Assembly (NCBI RefSeq): GCF_000219625.1
Contig: NC_018218.1
Span: 1,488,001 to 1,552,000, forward strand
Length of the DNA stretch: 64,000 nucleotides
Direction of reading: 5' to 3'
DNA from: Zymoseptoria tritici IPO323
Taxonomy: Eukaryota; Ascomycota; Dothideomycetes; Mycosphaerellales; Mycosphaerellaceae
The translations under genes were made by a program, and so were the position numbers. Below, piece by piece: positions 33,984-43,141 of this stretch. The notes under the pieces were generated by a model, which saw only the letters and a list, made by a program, of their open reading frames with translations, searched no databases and was not told the origin of the DNA. Within the stretch, counting starts at the first letter, position 1, and each line of letters starts with the position of its first letter.

Positions 33984-34596
33984 GATCGTCATGATACCTG
34001 GGTCGTGGCTCCGTGTGAGCGGGTGAAGAGGGCGAGGATGTTGAAGAGCATCGGCGCGGTGGGAAGGCGTGCAGAACGGTCGGGTTCGCTATACATCAAG
34101 ACGGGAATGAGCGTGGGATACGCGAGAACACGGAAACGAGATTCATGAGATACCAGATTGCTTTTTTGCCTTTGCTTTGCGGTCACTCCGCCAGCTTCCA
34201 ATGACTGCGCGGCCTACCACTTCGAGGGCCACCTGGTGTCGCACGAGAGCACGATTCGAAATCGCAACGAGTGGCGAGAGATAGATTCGTCGCGAGTACA
34301 TAGATACAGGTACGCGAAGGCGAGCGCACATGCATGCTTGTGCAAGTGTAGGCATCAAGTTTCTCTTTACAATGGCCTACTCGTCAGCTCGTGTCATAGT
34401 ATGCTAGAGAGAACGTCGATCAGACGAAAATCTTCTGGGATCAGTTGGATAGTGATGAGGGAGGAAGCCACAAGCGAAGACGCGAATGTACGAGCAACGT
34501 TCATTTCATCACAGTCAAATAGCATACATATACACATCTCATCAAAATCGTAGAAAGCTTCCGGACAGAAAAACCTGCCCTCCCTCGGACGGGCCC
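33984..34596. other. Convergent 3' region, Ubc12 / MOSC protein
   Basis: The 613 bp between two converging stop codons should contain both 3' UTRs and terminators. No gene is seen. Confidence 0.5.
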
Positions 34597-35835
34597 TTAC
34601 AGCTCCCCAAAACCTCTCTTATCATACAAATGCTTATCCGTCGTCTCCAACACCTCCACCTTCGCGCCAATCTCGACTTTCCCTTCGCTCTTCGGAATAC
34701 ACAACATGCCGAAACACGGCTTCCACTTTGCCGCGCCGCCTTCATCCACCCGTCGGAACTTCATTAGTTGATCCCAGGGTTGGTGCGCGTGCTTCTCCGC
34801 CGTGTCTGGGTTGACGTTGGGAACTTGGCAGCGAGCGCATCGCGCCACGACATCCAAGTCGATTTTATAGATCGCTTCCTCCTTTGGCAAGGAGGTGGTG
34901 ATGCGGATGCGTTTCCAGGTGTCTTCTTCCCATGGGTGGTCGGGGCGGCCGGCGACGATGATGTTCGGCCGGAACCGCTCGATCGTCAGGGCATCTGGAG
35001 AACCGGCTTTGTGCCCGAGACGAGAGTTGAGGTTGTCAATCGAAGCCTGCGATGCGACTTGTAGAGACATGACGTCGGCGAATTTGTGCGCAACAGGTTT
35101 CCCGTAGAGTTCTTCGCGGCCGTTGACGGCGACGTTGCGGGCGGTGGGACCTTTGTAAACCAGAGCGACGGGTTTCTTGAAGAACTTGGTGAAGATGGCG
35201 TTGATGGACTCGGAGTATTCATAGGCGTCTGTGTCAGAGCCCCAGATTGAGACGGTGGAGAGGGTGGTGTTCTTGTCGAGCCAGGCTTTGGAGGGGAAGG
35301 CGGGGACGGTGATGGAGTCCGAGGTACCGTGAATGGAGACTTTGAGTTGCTGCTCGCCGGAGGGAGGAGAGATGATGGCTGTGTCGATGAGCGTCATGGA
35401 GGGATCTCCGCGGATGGTGAGAAAGGTGCGGTCGGAGAGGCCGATGAACATCCAGTTCCGGTCGAGGGTGAGGCCAGTCTTGCGGAGACGGGTACTGTCG
35501 ATTTCAATGCCCCGGCAGGACTTGATGGGGTAGATGCGCATGGAAATGATCTCGGTGGGAGGCGGAATGGGAGGAGCATTTGGGTTGTGGACCACACCGG
35601 AGCGGTCGGTCGGGTTCTGGTCCGAGGTGTAATCGAGATGTCGATAGAGGAGGATGGTGAAGATGGCGATGAAGAAGCAGATTGAGACGATGCCGGCTGG
35701 AGCGATGCGGTTGACGTTGCTCATGGGACTGCGAAGGTGGGCGCGGAGGTCGGCGATGATCTGCTCGGGCCGGAAGGATGAGACAGTGTCGCGGAGGTAC
35801 GCGAGCGCATCTTGAGGATCCAAATTGAACGCCAT
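34597..35835 (-). CDS. MOSC-domain molybdenum-cofactor protein, mARC-like
   Basis: A single exon encodes 412 aa. One membrane segment lies at ~46-64 (PAGIVSICFFIAIFTILLY) after a short N-terminal region. The MOSC N-terminal beta-barrel domain starts at ~94 (IISMRIYPIKSCRGIEI, DRNWMFIG). The MOSC domain follows with SIWGSDTDAYEY, RFRPNIIVAG and the cysteine block RCARCQVPNV (C333, C336), the likely Mo-ligand region. The order matches eukaryotic mARC (amidoxime-reducing component) of the outer mitochondrial membrane, which reduces N-hydroxylated compounds with cytochrome b5. The exact substrate and membrane are inference. It diverges from the Shb17-like gene across 571 bp. Confidence 0.85.
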   Translation of the reverse strand: MAFNLDPQDALAYLRDTVSSFRPEQIIADLRAHLRSPMSNVNRIAPAGIVSICFFIAIFTILLYRHLDYTSDQNPTDRSGVVHNPNAPPIPPPTEIISMRIYPIKSCRGIEIDSTRLRKTGLTLDRNWMFIGLSDRTFLTIRGDPSMTLIDTAIISPPSGEQQLKVSIHGTSDSITVPAFPSKAWLDKNTTLSTVSIWGSDTDAYEYSESINAIFTKFFKKPVALVYKGPTARNVAVNGREELYGKPVAHKFADVMSLQVASQASIDNLNSRLGHKAGSPDALTIERFRPNIIVAGRPDHPWEEDTWKRIRITTSLPKEEAIYKIDLDVVARCARCQVPNVNPDTAEKHAHQPWDQLMKFRRVDEGGAAKWKPCFGMLCIPKSEGKVEIGAKVEVLETTDKHLYDKRGFGEL

Positions 35836-36406
35836 GATGTTGGTGGACTCGATGAAGACTGTCCTGTTCCTTGTTTCAAAGTCCTCGATCTGGACGATGG
35901 TGGCAATGATCCAATGGATGGATTATGTTGCTTTCATCGGTGATGGTCAGAAGATGTGACAGAGTCGAAAGAGCGGATGCTCTCAATCGATGCACAGCCA
36001 GCTAGCTTGATCGATGCCCCTGCTAGTGGAATCGTGAGTGAATGTCGAAGGAAGAAGGGTCAAGAGTCGAAGTGAGGTGGGTTTGGTCTCGTGAAGTACA
36101 TGGTCCGAGCGTCGTTCAGAGAGGAAAGGGCGTGCCATTTAGCCACTTACATCGACATCTCCTCTCCAGTCCGGTGGCATTGCATTAAAACGTATGGATG
36201 GCAGGACTCTAGCAGAGTTGCCCACATACTATCGAATGTACGATCCAATGCATTGGCGTGTTCGACGCAGGTACTATCCAACAGACACTCACGATGATGC
36301 TCTCCAAATTGCCGGCGTTCAACCGAAAGATTCGGAGTATACACGCAAACCATGACCATCTTTCCACTGTATGTATTCACCCTCTCAGACATAGAGAAAA
36401 GCAGCC
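35836..36406. promoter_or_regulatory. Divergent promoter region, MOSC / Shb17-like
   Basis: A 571 bp gap lies between outward-facing start codons (35835 minus, 36407 plus). No additional gene is visible. Confidence 0.5.
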
Positions 36407-37152
36407 ATGCCCGATAAAGACGCCTCGACCCCTCGTGTCTTCATCCTCCGCCACGGCGAAACAGAGTGGTCAAAGAGTGGCCAATATACCGGCAAAACCG
36501 ACATCCCATTAACCTCCCACGGCGAAGCACAAGTCACAGCTACAGGCCGGATGGCTTACGGTCCAGGAAAACTCATTGATCCGGCGAAAGTCGCAAAGGT
36601 GTACCTCTCCCCTCGCACGAGAGCGATCAAGACGTATGAGCTGTTGAGCGGGAGAACAGAGGGGTACGAGATCGAAGAAGGGTTGGCAGAGTGGGATTAT
36701 GGGTAGGTTTTTTCTTCTCCCAGGCATGAAGCGGTCACAATACAGGCATGGTCTGACCTGCGTTTAGTGAGTACGAAGGCATCAAAACCGACCAAATCCG
36801 CGCCAAACGCACGGCAAAAAATCTCGACACGGAGAAGCCATGGGACATCTGGCGTGATGGCTGTGAAGGCGGCGAGTCACCCGCTCAGGTGACGTCCCGC
36901 ATCGACGCCATCATCTCCAAGATTCGCGCCTTCCATGCCGAACACATGACCTCCTCGGAACCCAAGGATGTAATCATCGTCGCCCACGGCCATCTCACGC
37001 GAGCGTTCGCAAAGCGGTGGCTGGGCTACCCATTGGAATTCCCACTAAGTTTGATGATGGAGCCGGGTGGGGTGGGGATTTTGAGTTATCAGCATCATAG
37101 CATTGATGAGCCGGCGATGTTATTAGGGATCGGGTTTCCTGTTGCGGAGTGA
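36407..37152 (+). CDS. shb17: Sedoheptulose-1,7-bisphosphatase-like phosphatase (Shb17 type)
   Basis: The exons are 36407-36702 and 36768-37152, with a 65 bp intron that joins WDYG to EYEGIK; the product is 226 aa. It belongs to the histidine phosphatase superfamily: RHGETEW (H16) is the phosphoacceptor motif and VAHGH (H172) the second His. The family-specific features SGQYTGKTDIPLT, EWDYGEYEG, PWDIWRDGCEGGE and GGVGILSYQHHSIDEPA match Shb17, which dephosphorylates sedoheptulose-1,7-bisphosphate to feed riboneogenesis. Generic phosphoglycerate mutases lack the IWRDGCEGGE block. It is shorter than the yeast enzyme, apparently in the segment before GGVG. The gene is intact. Confidence 0.85.
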
Positions 37153-37584
37153 GCTGCTAAAGAGGAAAGGGAACAGAGCAGTGAGAGGGAAGGTTGAGAC
37201 GATGTGGGAAATGTGGTGAAGCCGCATACCAGTCTGCTGAGCAACGCTGGCATCTGGTCGTTTTTGAGTGATAGAAATAGAAAAGTCGAAGACTCATGAT
37301 GGAGTGTCGAAACCATTAGACTCCTCCTTAATCCAACATTATCTCGTACAATCGTCCGATCGTTCCATATCTGAGCCAGAGCCTCTGAGTGGCCTTCGCT
37401 CTGATTCTCGGCTCCCGTGCTGTGTGTCGCATATGTCCTGTTCGTCCCAGGTTGCCAATTACGTTCTGTCATTCCGTTTCGGTATTCCCTCCGCAGCGCC
37501 ACCGTTCTTGTATTCTAATCCATATTCGTCATATCGTTGATGTCGTGAGGTTGTTTCAAAGGAGAGGTTTCGGGCCAAGGCTAA
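37153..37584. other. Convergent 3' region
   Basis: The 432 bp between the converging Shb17-like and wall-protein genes hold nothing beyond presumed 3' ends. Confidence 0.5.
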
Positions 37585-40500
37585 TCAGAGCCAAACCGCA
37601 AGAAAAAAGGTCGTCCCGACAACGAGACCGCTCGCAACCCATCTCTTCACCTCCAAGCCGCTCCCTATGTTCTCATCTCCATCACCAGCCACTCCTCCAG
37701 TCCCACCGCCACCGCCAATCTTTCCCGCAGCACCAGTCTCGGCAGCCAACCCCTGCGTCGCCTCCGCAGAGTTCACAAACGTACTCCCCGTCATCCTCGC
37801 CGGAAACAACGCCTCCGTCCTCGTCCCGCCTGCAGCTCCAATTTCACTCACTTCCCAAGCAGTCGCTTGAGCCGCTAGACTGACGTGGTATGTTCTTCCG
37901 TCTACCGTCACTGTCTCCTCGTTCCCCGCTGGGACGAGAGTGTGTCCATCGATGATGTACGTTGCGCCGGGATTGATCGCCGCGAATACTTCATCTCCAA
38001 GAATGAGCAGTGGTGGGGAAGTGGGCAGCACGGCGTAGGCGTCCAGGATTGTAGAGGTGGTTACATGGCCTTCTGGGCCTGTAATGGCGACCGCAGTGCC
38101 GGGTTGCAGGAGGGAGATTGTTTCCGTCTCGCCTGAGGGTAGGGTGTGCAGGATTGTACCACCTGCTGTGAGAGTCTGGCCGGCGATAATATATGTGGCG
38201 CCCATACCAGGAGAGTAAGCTTGCGCCGTGTAAGTTTTGCCGTAAATGGTGAGGACAGGTGCACCATCGGGTGATGCGCCGATGGGTGAAAGGAGAGATG
38301 TGCGAGTTTGTGAGTCGGAGATGTGGAGTAGCGTATGCAGAGATGCGTCGAGGGAAACGGTTTCAATTCCGCCGAGGGTATTGGTATAGGTGATGCGGCC
38401 GCCCGGCGTGAGGGTCTGCGAGAAGACGAGATAGGCTGCGGCGCCGTTGGGCATGTAGGAGTTGCCATTCAGTATGAGCGCCGGTGGAGCGGTGATGGTT
38501 GGCAGGATATTTGGTTGCAGTCCACCGAGGGCTGTGGGTTGGGCAAGGCCATTGACGAAAAGGACTGAACCGGTCAGAGGGAGGGAGATGGTGGTTCCAG
38601 AGATGGTGACAGCGCCGCCTGGGGTGAGAAAGTGAGAGGCAATGTCATAAGTTGTGCCGATGTTGGCCTGGTAAATTGTTCCGTCCAGGGTGATGAGAGG
38701 TGCTAGAGTTATTGCTGGAGGAGAGAGGGAGGATGTCTGCCCATTGATCACAACTCGGTTTGCGTGGGATTCTAGAATGACTGTTGTGCCGGAAACGACT
38801 GCGGTACCTCCTGGTGTGAGGATGGTTCCGGCCAGTCTGAATTGCGTGGCTGCGTTGGCCGTGATAGTCCTCGATCCGACAGTGATGAGTGGTATGTTGG
38901 CGACCATGCCTGGATTGGGAGTAGTGTCGATCTTAAAGGCCAAAGTTCCAACAACCACTTCTGTTGCTCCTGGGGCGAGTGAGACTGGTGTACCTCCAAC
39001 AGTAATTGGAAGTCCTCCTGCAGACAGAGTCTGTCCACCAATTATCACTGCTTTCCCACCGCCGCCAGCTGCGGACGCAGTAAAGACCGAATTTCCAATG
39101 GTCAAGATGGGAGCCTGTTGCGGTCTAGCTGGTCTTTTACCGCTCGTATCGCCCATCGCGGAAGCAATCGCTTGAGCAATCCTGTTCGGCTTTGAGTACG
39201 TAAGCTGAGCATTGCTAAGGACCTCCAAGGCGTTGTCCGGTCGAGCGACCTCCGCCACGGCAGAGACGATGCCTCCAAAATCTCCTCCACCATTCTTAAC
39301 AGCAGTAGCAGTGACAGTCGCACCATTGAAGATTGCCGTCACGACTGCTTGAGGTGTGGCACGATCAACTGGAATGGCGAGGGTGATATCGTGACCTTCA
39401 ACATGCGCAACAAATGGACTATTGACTCTTGTCGTCATTGCTATGGTCGGCTTCGGAGTCGGCACCACCAGCTCGCTCGCCGTTCGCTCGATGTGAGGCG
39501 CGACCGGCGCCCAGGTCGTGCCCGCCTCTGTTGGTGTGATTGGCACTTCAGACATATCAGGTGGCAGAGTCGCCGATGGCAGCTCGAGCACTGCCTGAGA
39601 TGGTTGAAGCATGGCTTTGAACATCCTCGCGGCGGCCACGATCTTCTCGACAACCACGACGACCGTTGGCTCCGCGACGAATGAACCGGCGGTTGCCGTG
39701 TGCTCGCCAAGATCGCCGAGTACCAGCTGGTGTAAGTCGCCAGCGACGGCGGCATATGACCCGTCAACATCGCCGCCAGTGTACTCGAAACTGCCTGCCG
39801 TAGACAATGTATGTACTCTCGTCGTCTCGGCGCACCCAACACGACCGTAACCATAGCGGAACGGCCGCTTGCTCACGACTTCATAATGTGAGAAGTGAAC
39901 GAACGGAGTGCCGGCCGAGTACGTGGCAGAATTGTCGGCGACCGTTATAGCAGCTGGTGTTGGAGTGGTCACGACATCAGGAATATCTCCTCGCGACGTA
40001 GTGACATCAATATCCTTGTATGCTGTCTGTTCGAGTGTAGTCGTGGCCACAGCGGTGGGAGTTGGAGTATCAACGCAGGAATACAGGACTTCCGTTTCGT
40101 TGACACTAGGATTGAGACCAGTGGAAGAAAGACATGTCGGGTTGGCCACAGCGGTTGTAACATCGAAGGTTGAAGTGGCTGGCAGCAGAGTCCATGCTGT
40201 CGATGAGTTCTTGTCGTCGAGCTGCACGACGAACGTTGAATCGACTTGAGTGTAGGTCTCAGTATACCACCAGTCGAGAGAGGCTCCAACGATGTTGACC
40301 GTAGCTCCACCACAGGTCTGGTTCGGTCGAGGTCCTACATATCCCGTAGGTCGGTAGGTGGCAGTGACTTGAGGATGGTAGCCCGAGGATATTCTGGTTC
40401 CGTTCGATATGTTGGCGAACAGATCAGAAGCTCCGGTTGCATAAGGTCGGAGTCTAGATGTGATATATGTGTAGTCTGATGAAGGGACAGCCTCTGCAGT

Positions 40501-41025
40501 GGCCGGGAGTATCGATGGCGATGCTATTGATGAGTTGTATCCGGATGTGCCATTTGCGAGATTGAGTCCCGTCGCTGGTATCGATGCTGGTTCATCGAGT
40601 GGAGTATCTTGCATGGCATCCTTCGTGTTTGACGCATTAGACAATAGTGTGTCTTCTGCAGCAGCTGCTGAGCGCAACGTTGAGGCCGACGATGATCCTG
40701 ATGAGACAGTGGTGTTGACTGCGGGTAATCTACCTGCTTCTGTGGTCTGTACTGGCCGTGATGATGATGATGAGGAGGAGGAATGAGTCTCGTCCTGGCT
40801 ACCTGCGCTGCTTGTTGCAGTTGTTGTTGCGGACAGTGGTGGTTCCTCCGAGAGATCGCTCAGTCTCGACACCGAGGATGCATTTGAGACTGTCGAACGT
40901 GCAGTCTGATACACGCCGGTATCATTCCTCCTTTCCAAGTGCCGGACCTCATATGGTCCCCTTCGTATCTCGACTGACGCAGCGCAGCCAATAAAGGCTA
41001 GCGCTATGTACGCAAGCTTTGGCAT
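37585..41025 (-). CDS. GPI-type, Ser/Thr-rich cell-wall protein with six beta-repeat units
   Basis: A single exon of 1146 aa starts at the ATG at 41025, followed by a signal peptide (MPKLAYIALAFIGCAA). Residues ~30-200 are Ser/Thr-rich and probably O-glycosylated. A middle part with scattered Cys follows (PNQTCGGATVNIVGASLDWWYTE). From ~635 to ~1050 at least six degenerate units of about 60-80 residues repeat. Each starts with a PLITLxG.xYxAN-like strand, then IIGGQTLTPGG, then a VSGTxISL-like strand, suggesting a beta-solenoid or stacked-sheet stalk. The C-terminus has a Gly-rich linker and a terminal hydrophobic segment (WVASGLVVGTTFFLAVWL) typical of GPI-anchor signals. It is likely a wall or surface structural or adhesion protein. 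The function is not established for this repeat type as far as I know. Confidence 0.82.
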   Translation of the reverse strand: MPKLAYIALAFIGCAASVEIRRGPYEVRHLERRNDTGVYQTARSTVSNASSVSRLSDLSEEPPLSATTTATSSAGSQDETHSSSSSSSSRPVQTTEAGRLPAVNTTVSSGSSSASTLRSAAAAEDTLLSNASNTKDAMQDTPLDEPASIPATGLNLANGTSGYNSSIASPSILPATAEAVPSSDYTYITSRLRPYATGASDLFANISNGTRISSGYHPQVTATYRPTGYVGPRPNQTCGGATVNIVGASLDWWYTETYTQVDSTFVVQLDDKNSSTAWTLLPATSTFDVTTAVANPTCLSSTGLNPSVNETEVLYSCVDTPTPTAVATTTLEQTAYKDIDVTTSRGDIPDVVTTPTPAAITVADNSATYSAGTPFVHFSHYEVVSKRPFRYGYGRVGCAETTRVHTLSTAGSFEYTGGDVDGSYAAVAGDLHQLVLGDLGEHTATAGSFVAEPTVVVVVEKIVAAARMFKAMLQPSQAVLELPSATLPPDMSEVPITPTEAGTTWAPVAPHIERTASELVVPTPKPTIAMTTRVNSPFVAHVEGHDITLAIPVDRATPQAVVTAIFNGATVTATAVKNGGGDFGGIVSAVAEVARPDNALEVLSNAQLTYSKPNRIAQAIASAMGDTSGKRPARPQQAPILTIGNSVFTASAAGGGGKAVIIGGQTLSAGGLPITVGGTPVSLAPGATEVVVGTLAFKIDTTPNPGMVANIPLITVGSRTITANAATQFRLAGTILTPGGTAVVSGTTVILESHANRVVINGQTSSLSPPAITLAPLITLDGTIYQANIGTTYDIASHFLTPGGAVTISGTTISLPLTGSVLFVNGLAQPTALGGLQPNILPTITAPPALILNGNSYMPNGAAAYLVFSQTLTPGGRITYTNTLGGIETVSLDASLHTLLHISDSQTRTSLLSPIGASPDGAPVLTIYGKTYTAQAYSPGMGATYIIAGQTLTAGGTILHTLPSGETETISLLQPGTAVAITGPEGHVTTSTILDAYAVLPTSPPLLILGDEVFAAINPGATYIIDGHTLVPAGNEETVTVDGRTYHVSLAAQATAWEVSEIGAAGGTRTEALFPARMTGSTFVNSAEATQGLAAETGAAGKIGGGGGTGGVAGDGDENIGSGLEVKRWVASGLVVGTTFFLAVWL

Positions 41026-43141
41026 GAGGACTAGACGCAAGCTAGCTCAGAACTCTGCTCAAAGGATAAATCAAGTGAATATGTGAGTAGCATAGGATCA
41101 ATCCAGATCAATGCACAATGTAAAGGGTTGCGGGCATGACATTGCAGTGCCAGGTGATGGTGGTTTGGCCAGTAAGCAGGTGATGTGTCACAGCATAGAT
41201 GAATGTGAGCGTGCCAGATGCTGAGCAGGCAACGGCTTCCGGTCGGTGGATTTTGAGAACAGTCGCTTTCGTAGGGCATATCTCTGGGACGATAGAGAAT
41301 GGGACGACTGCTGTATCAGTGTGCCAAGAGAAGTATGGAGGGTAGCACGCCCGTGCCTGTCAGGCGAGTTTGGATGAAACGCTGAAGATTTCTATGCCGA
41401 TGAACGGTAATGACTTGACGAGATGTTGCCTGAACACTGAACAGTGGGAAATCATAGGAAAGGCACGTTACCTTGGACGAGGTCCGCGCAGCAACGTTCC
41501 AGGGAAAGGGCACCAGGCTAGCAAGGGCGTGTGCATGAATCTCGCCTATATTTCTGGATCCCGCATGTGCGTGTGAGTCGTGTACACACGAGCGTGGTGA
41601 GGGCAGCACAAGCAACGAGACCATCATCGCACAATCGAACGGCGTGTCCGTGTCGTACCGCATTCGCAGTCTGCAAGTCGAGATCCTTCGGGACGGGCGG
41701 AAAATAGACGCAGTACAAACGACATTCCGCGGCTCCCAGAAAAATCAAGGCATCGGTTCGTACGTTCACCCTTGCGGGGATATGCTGACTTGCAGCTTTT
41801 CAATGCAGTGCCGGACAGTCAATGACCGACGATGCGCCATGTTGGGGCGTGGCGCGCGAAAATGGATTCTCGAGGTCGGTCACGAGTCGGTGACACGGCA
41901 GTAGTGGTGCGGTGTGTTGGCGGGTCGGTGGGGGTTCCTGGGTATTGAAGAGAAGCCTCTCAGTCTCTTGCCTTTATTCACCTAGATCATGATGCGACCG
42001 TAGCAATGCTCGCCGTACATGGCGTGGGTCACTGCATATGGGACTCGCTTGGAAGAGGAGACTGCTGAAGAGGGTAGGTGTACGTATGTAGGCCTGCAGG
42101 AGCTGTTGTCGCTATGCTCACCCGAACATCTCACACCCGCAGTCTCCTAATGGACGTCGCAATGGAAACAAATACCGTCGATTGCGTTCCTGATGTTGGA
42201 CAAGGGAGGTGAAGTGACGGACGAGATTCTCGATCCAAGGGTGGATGAGGATGTTGTTGTGATGTGCCGAGTTGTCGCGTCTATTGAGTCTTGACCGAGT
42301 CGTGCCATGATCCGTTCGCAGCTCGGGCTTCGGCTGGCGGCGAAAGGATCAAAGCATCCTGATGTATCGTAAGGTATCGTGGAGGGTACGCGCGTTGATG
42401 TTTGCCATCGGATGGTCTGCAGCGGGAACGAGAGATACCTTAAGGCATATGCTCCTTTGGAGAGCTTATCCTCCCCCGTGGTCGTCGTCGTCCCATCTTC
42501 GCTCTTCTTCTCTCGCATCTGCGAATGCATTCAATGGGATGCCCAGTCCACCATCTTCTTAGCGAGAATCCTTCGCCGAGTGCCTTGTGTGCTACGCGGT
42601 GGTGAAACACGGCAAGAAGAGGTACTTACCGAGCATGCAAGGAGACTATCCACTCGCACTCGTTACATCACATCGTAACCCATCATCTCCCTCGGAGAAC
42701 GACCAGATGGAGGATAAGCGAAGACGGAGGTGGCCGTCTTGGGAGGATTCCAGTGATTCCCGTCTGATCATGTCGATCAACGGCTGAGGAAAGGAACTCC
42801 CGTCTCCTCCCCGCAGGGATCATCAGGCATCCCACCCATGTCGTCAAAAATCAATCCTGCGTCTTGGTATATTCTATCGCCGGTGGCTTGGACGGGAGGA
42901 TCGCGAGGAGTCGTTGGTTGCCCGTGGCCCATCTTTCGTTGCTGTCGTCCTCGTCGTCACTCGTTCGTTCGTTTCCCCGCAACAATGCTACCTCTTCCAT
43001 GACAATACTCACGACGGATCTCCGACACAGGCGTCTCGTCGTCCTGGCCTGTCGCATCGAAACTTTGCCGTGATCGAGCCACGGAGCCACCCACAGACCC
43101 TTGTCCGAGTCTGACTCGCTCTGGTTATCTGGTAAAGAGCC
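41026..43141. promoter_or_regulatory. 2.1 kb divergent intergenic region between two surface-protein genes
   Basis: Start codons at 41025 (minus) and 43142 (plus) face outward. I found no domain-bearing frame, RNA gene or repeat. It is much longer than the other divergent promoters here (448-986 bp), so a non-coding RNA or an unrecognised short gene is possible. Confidence 0.45.
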
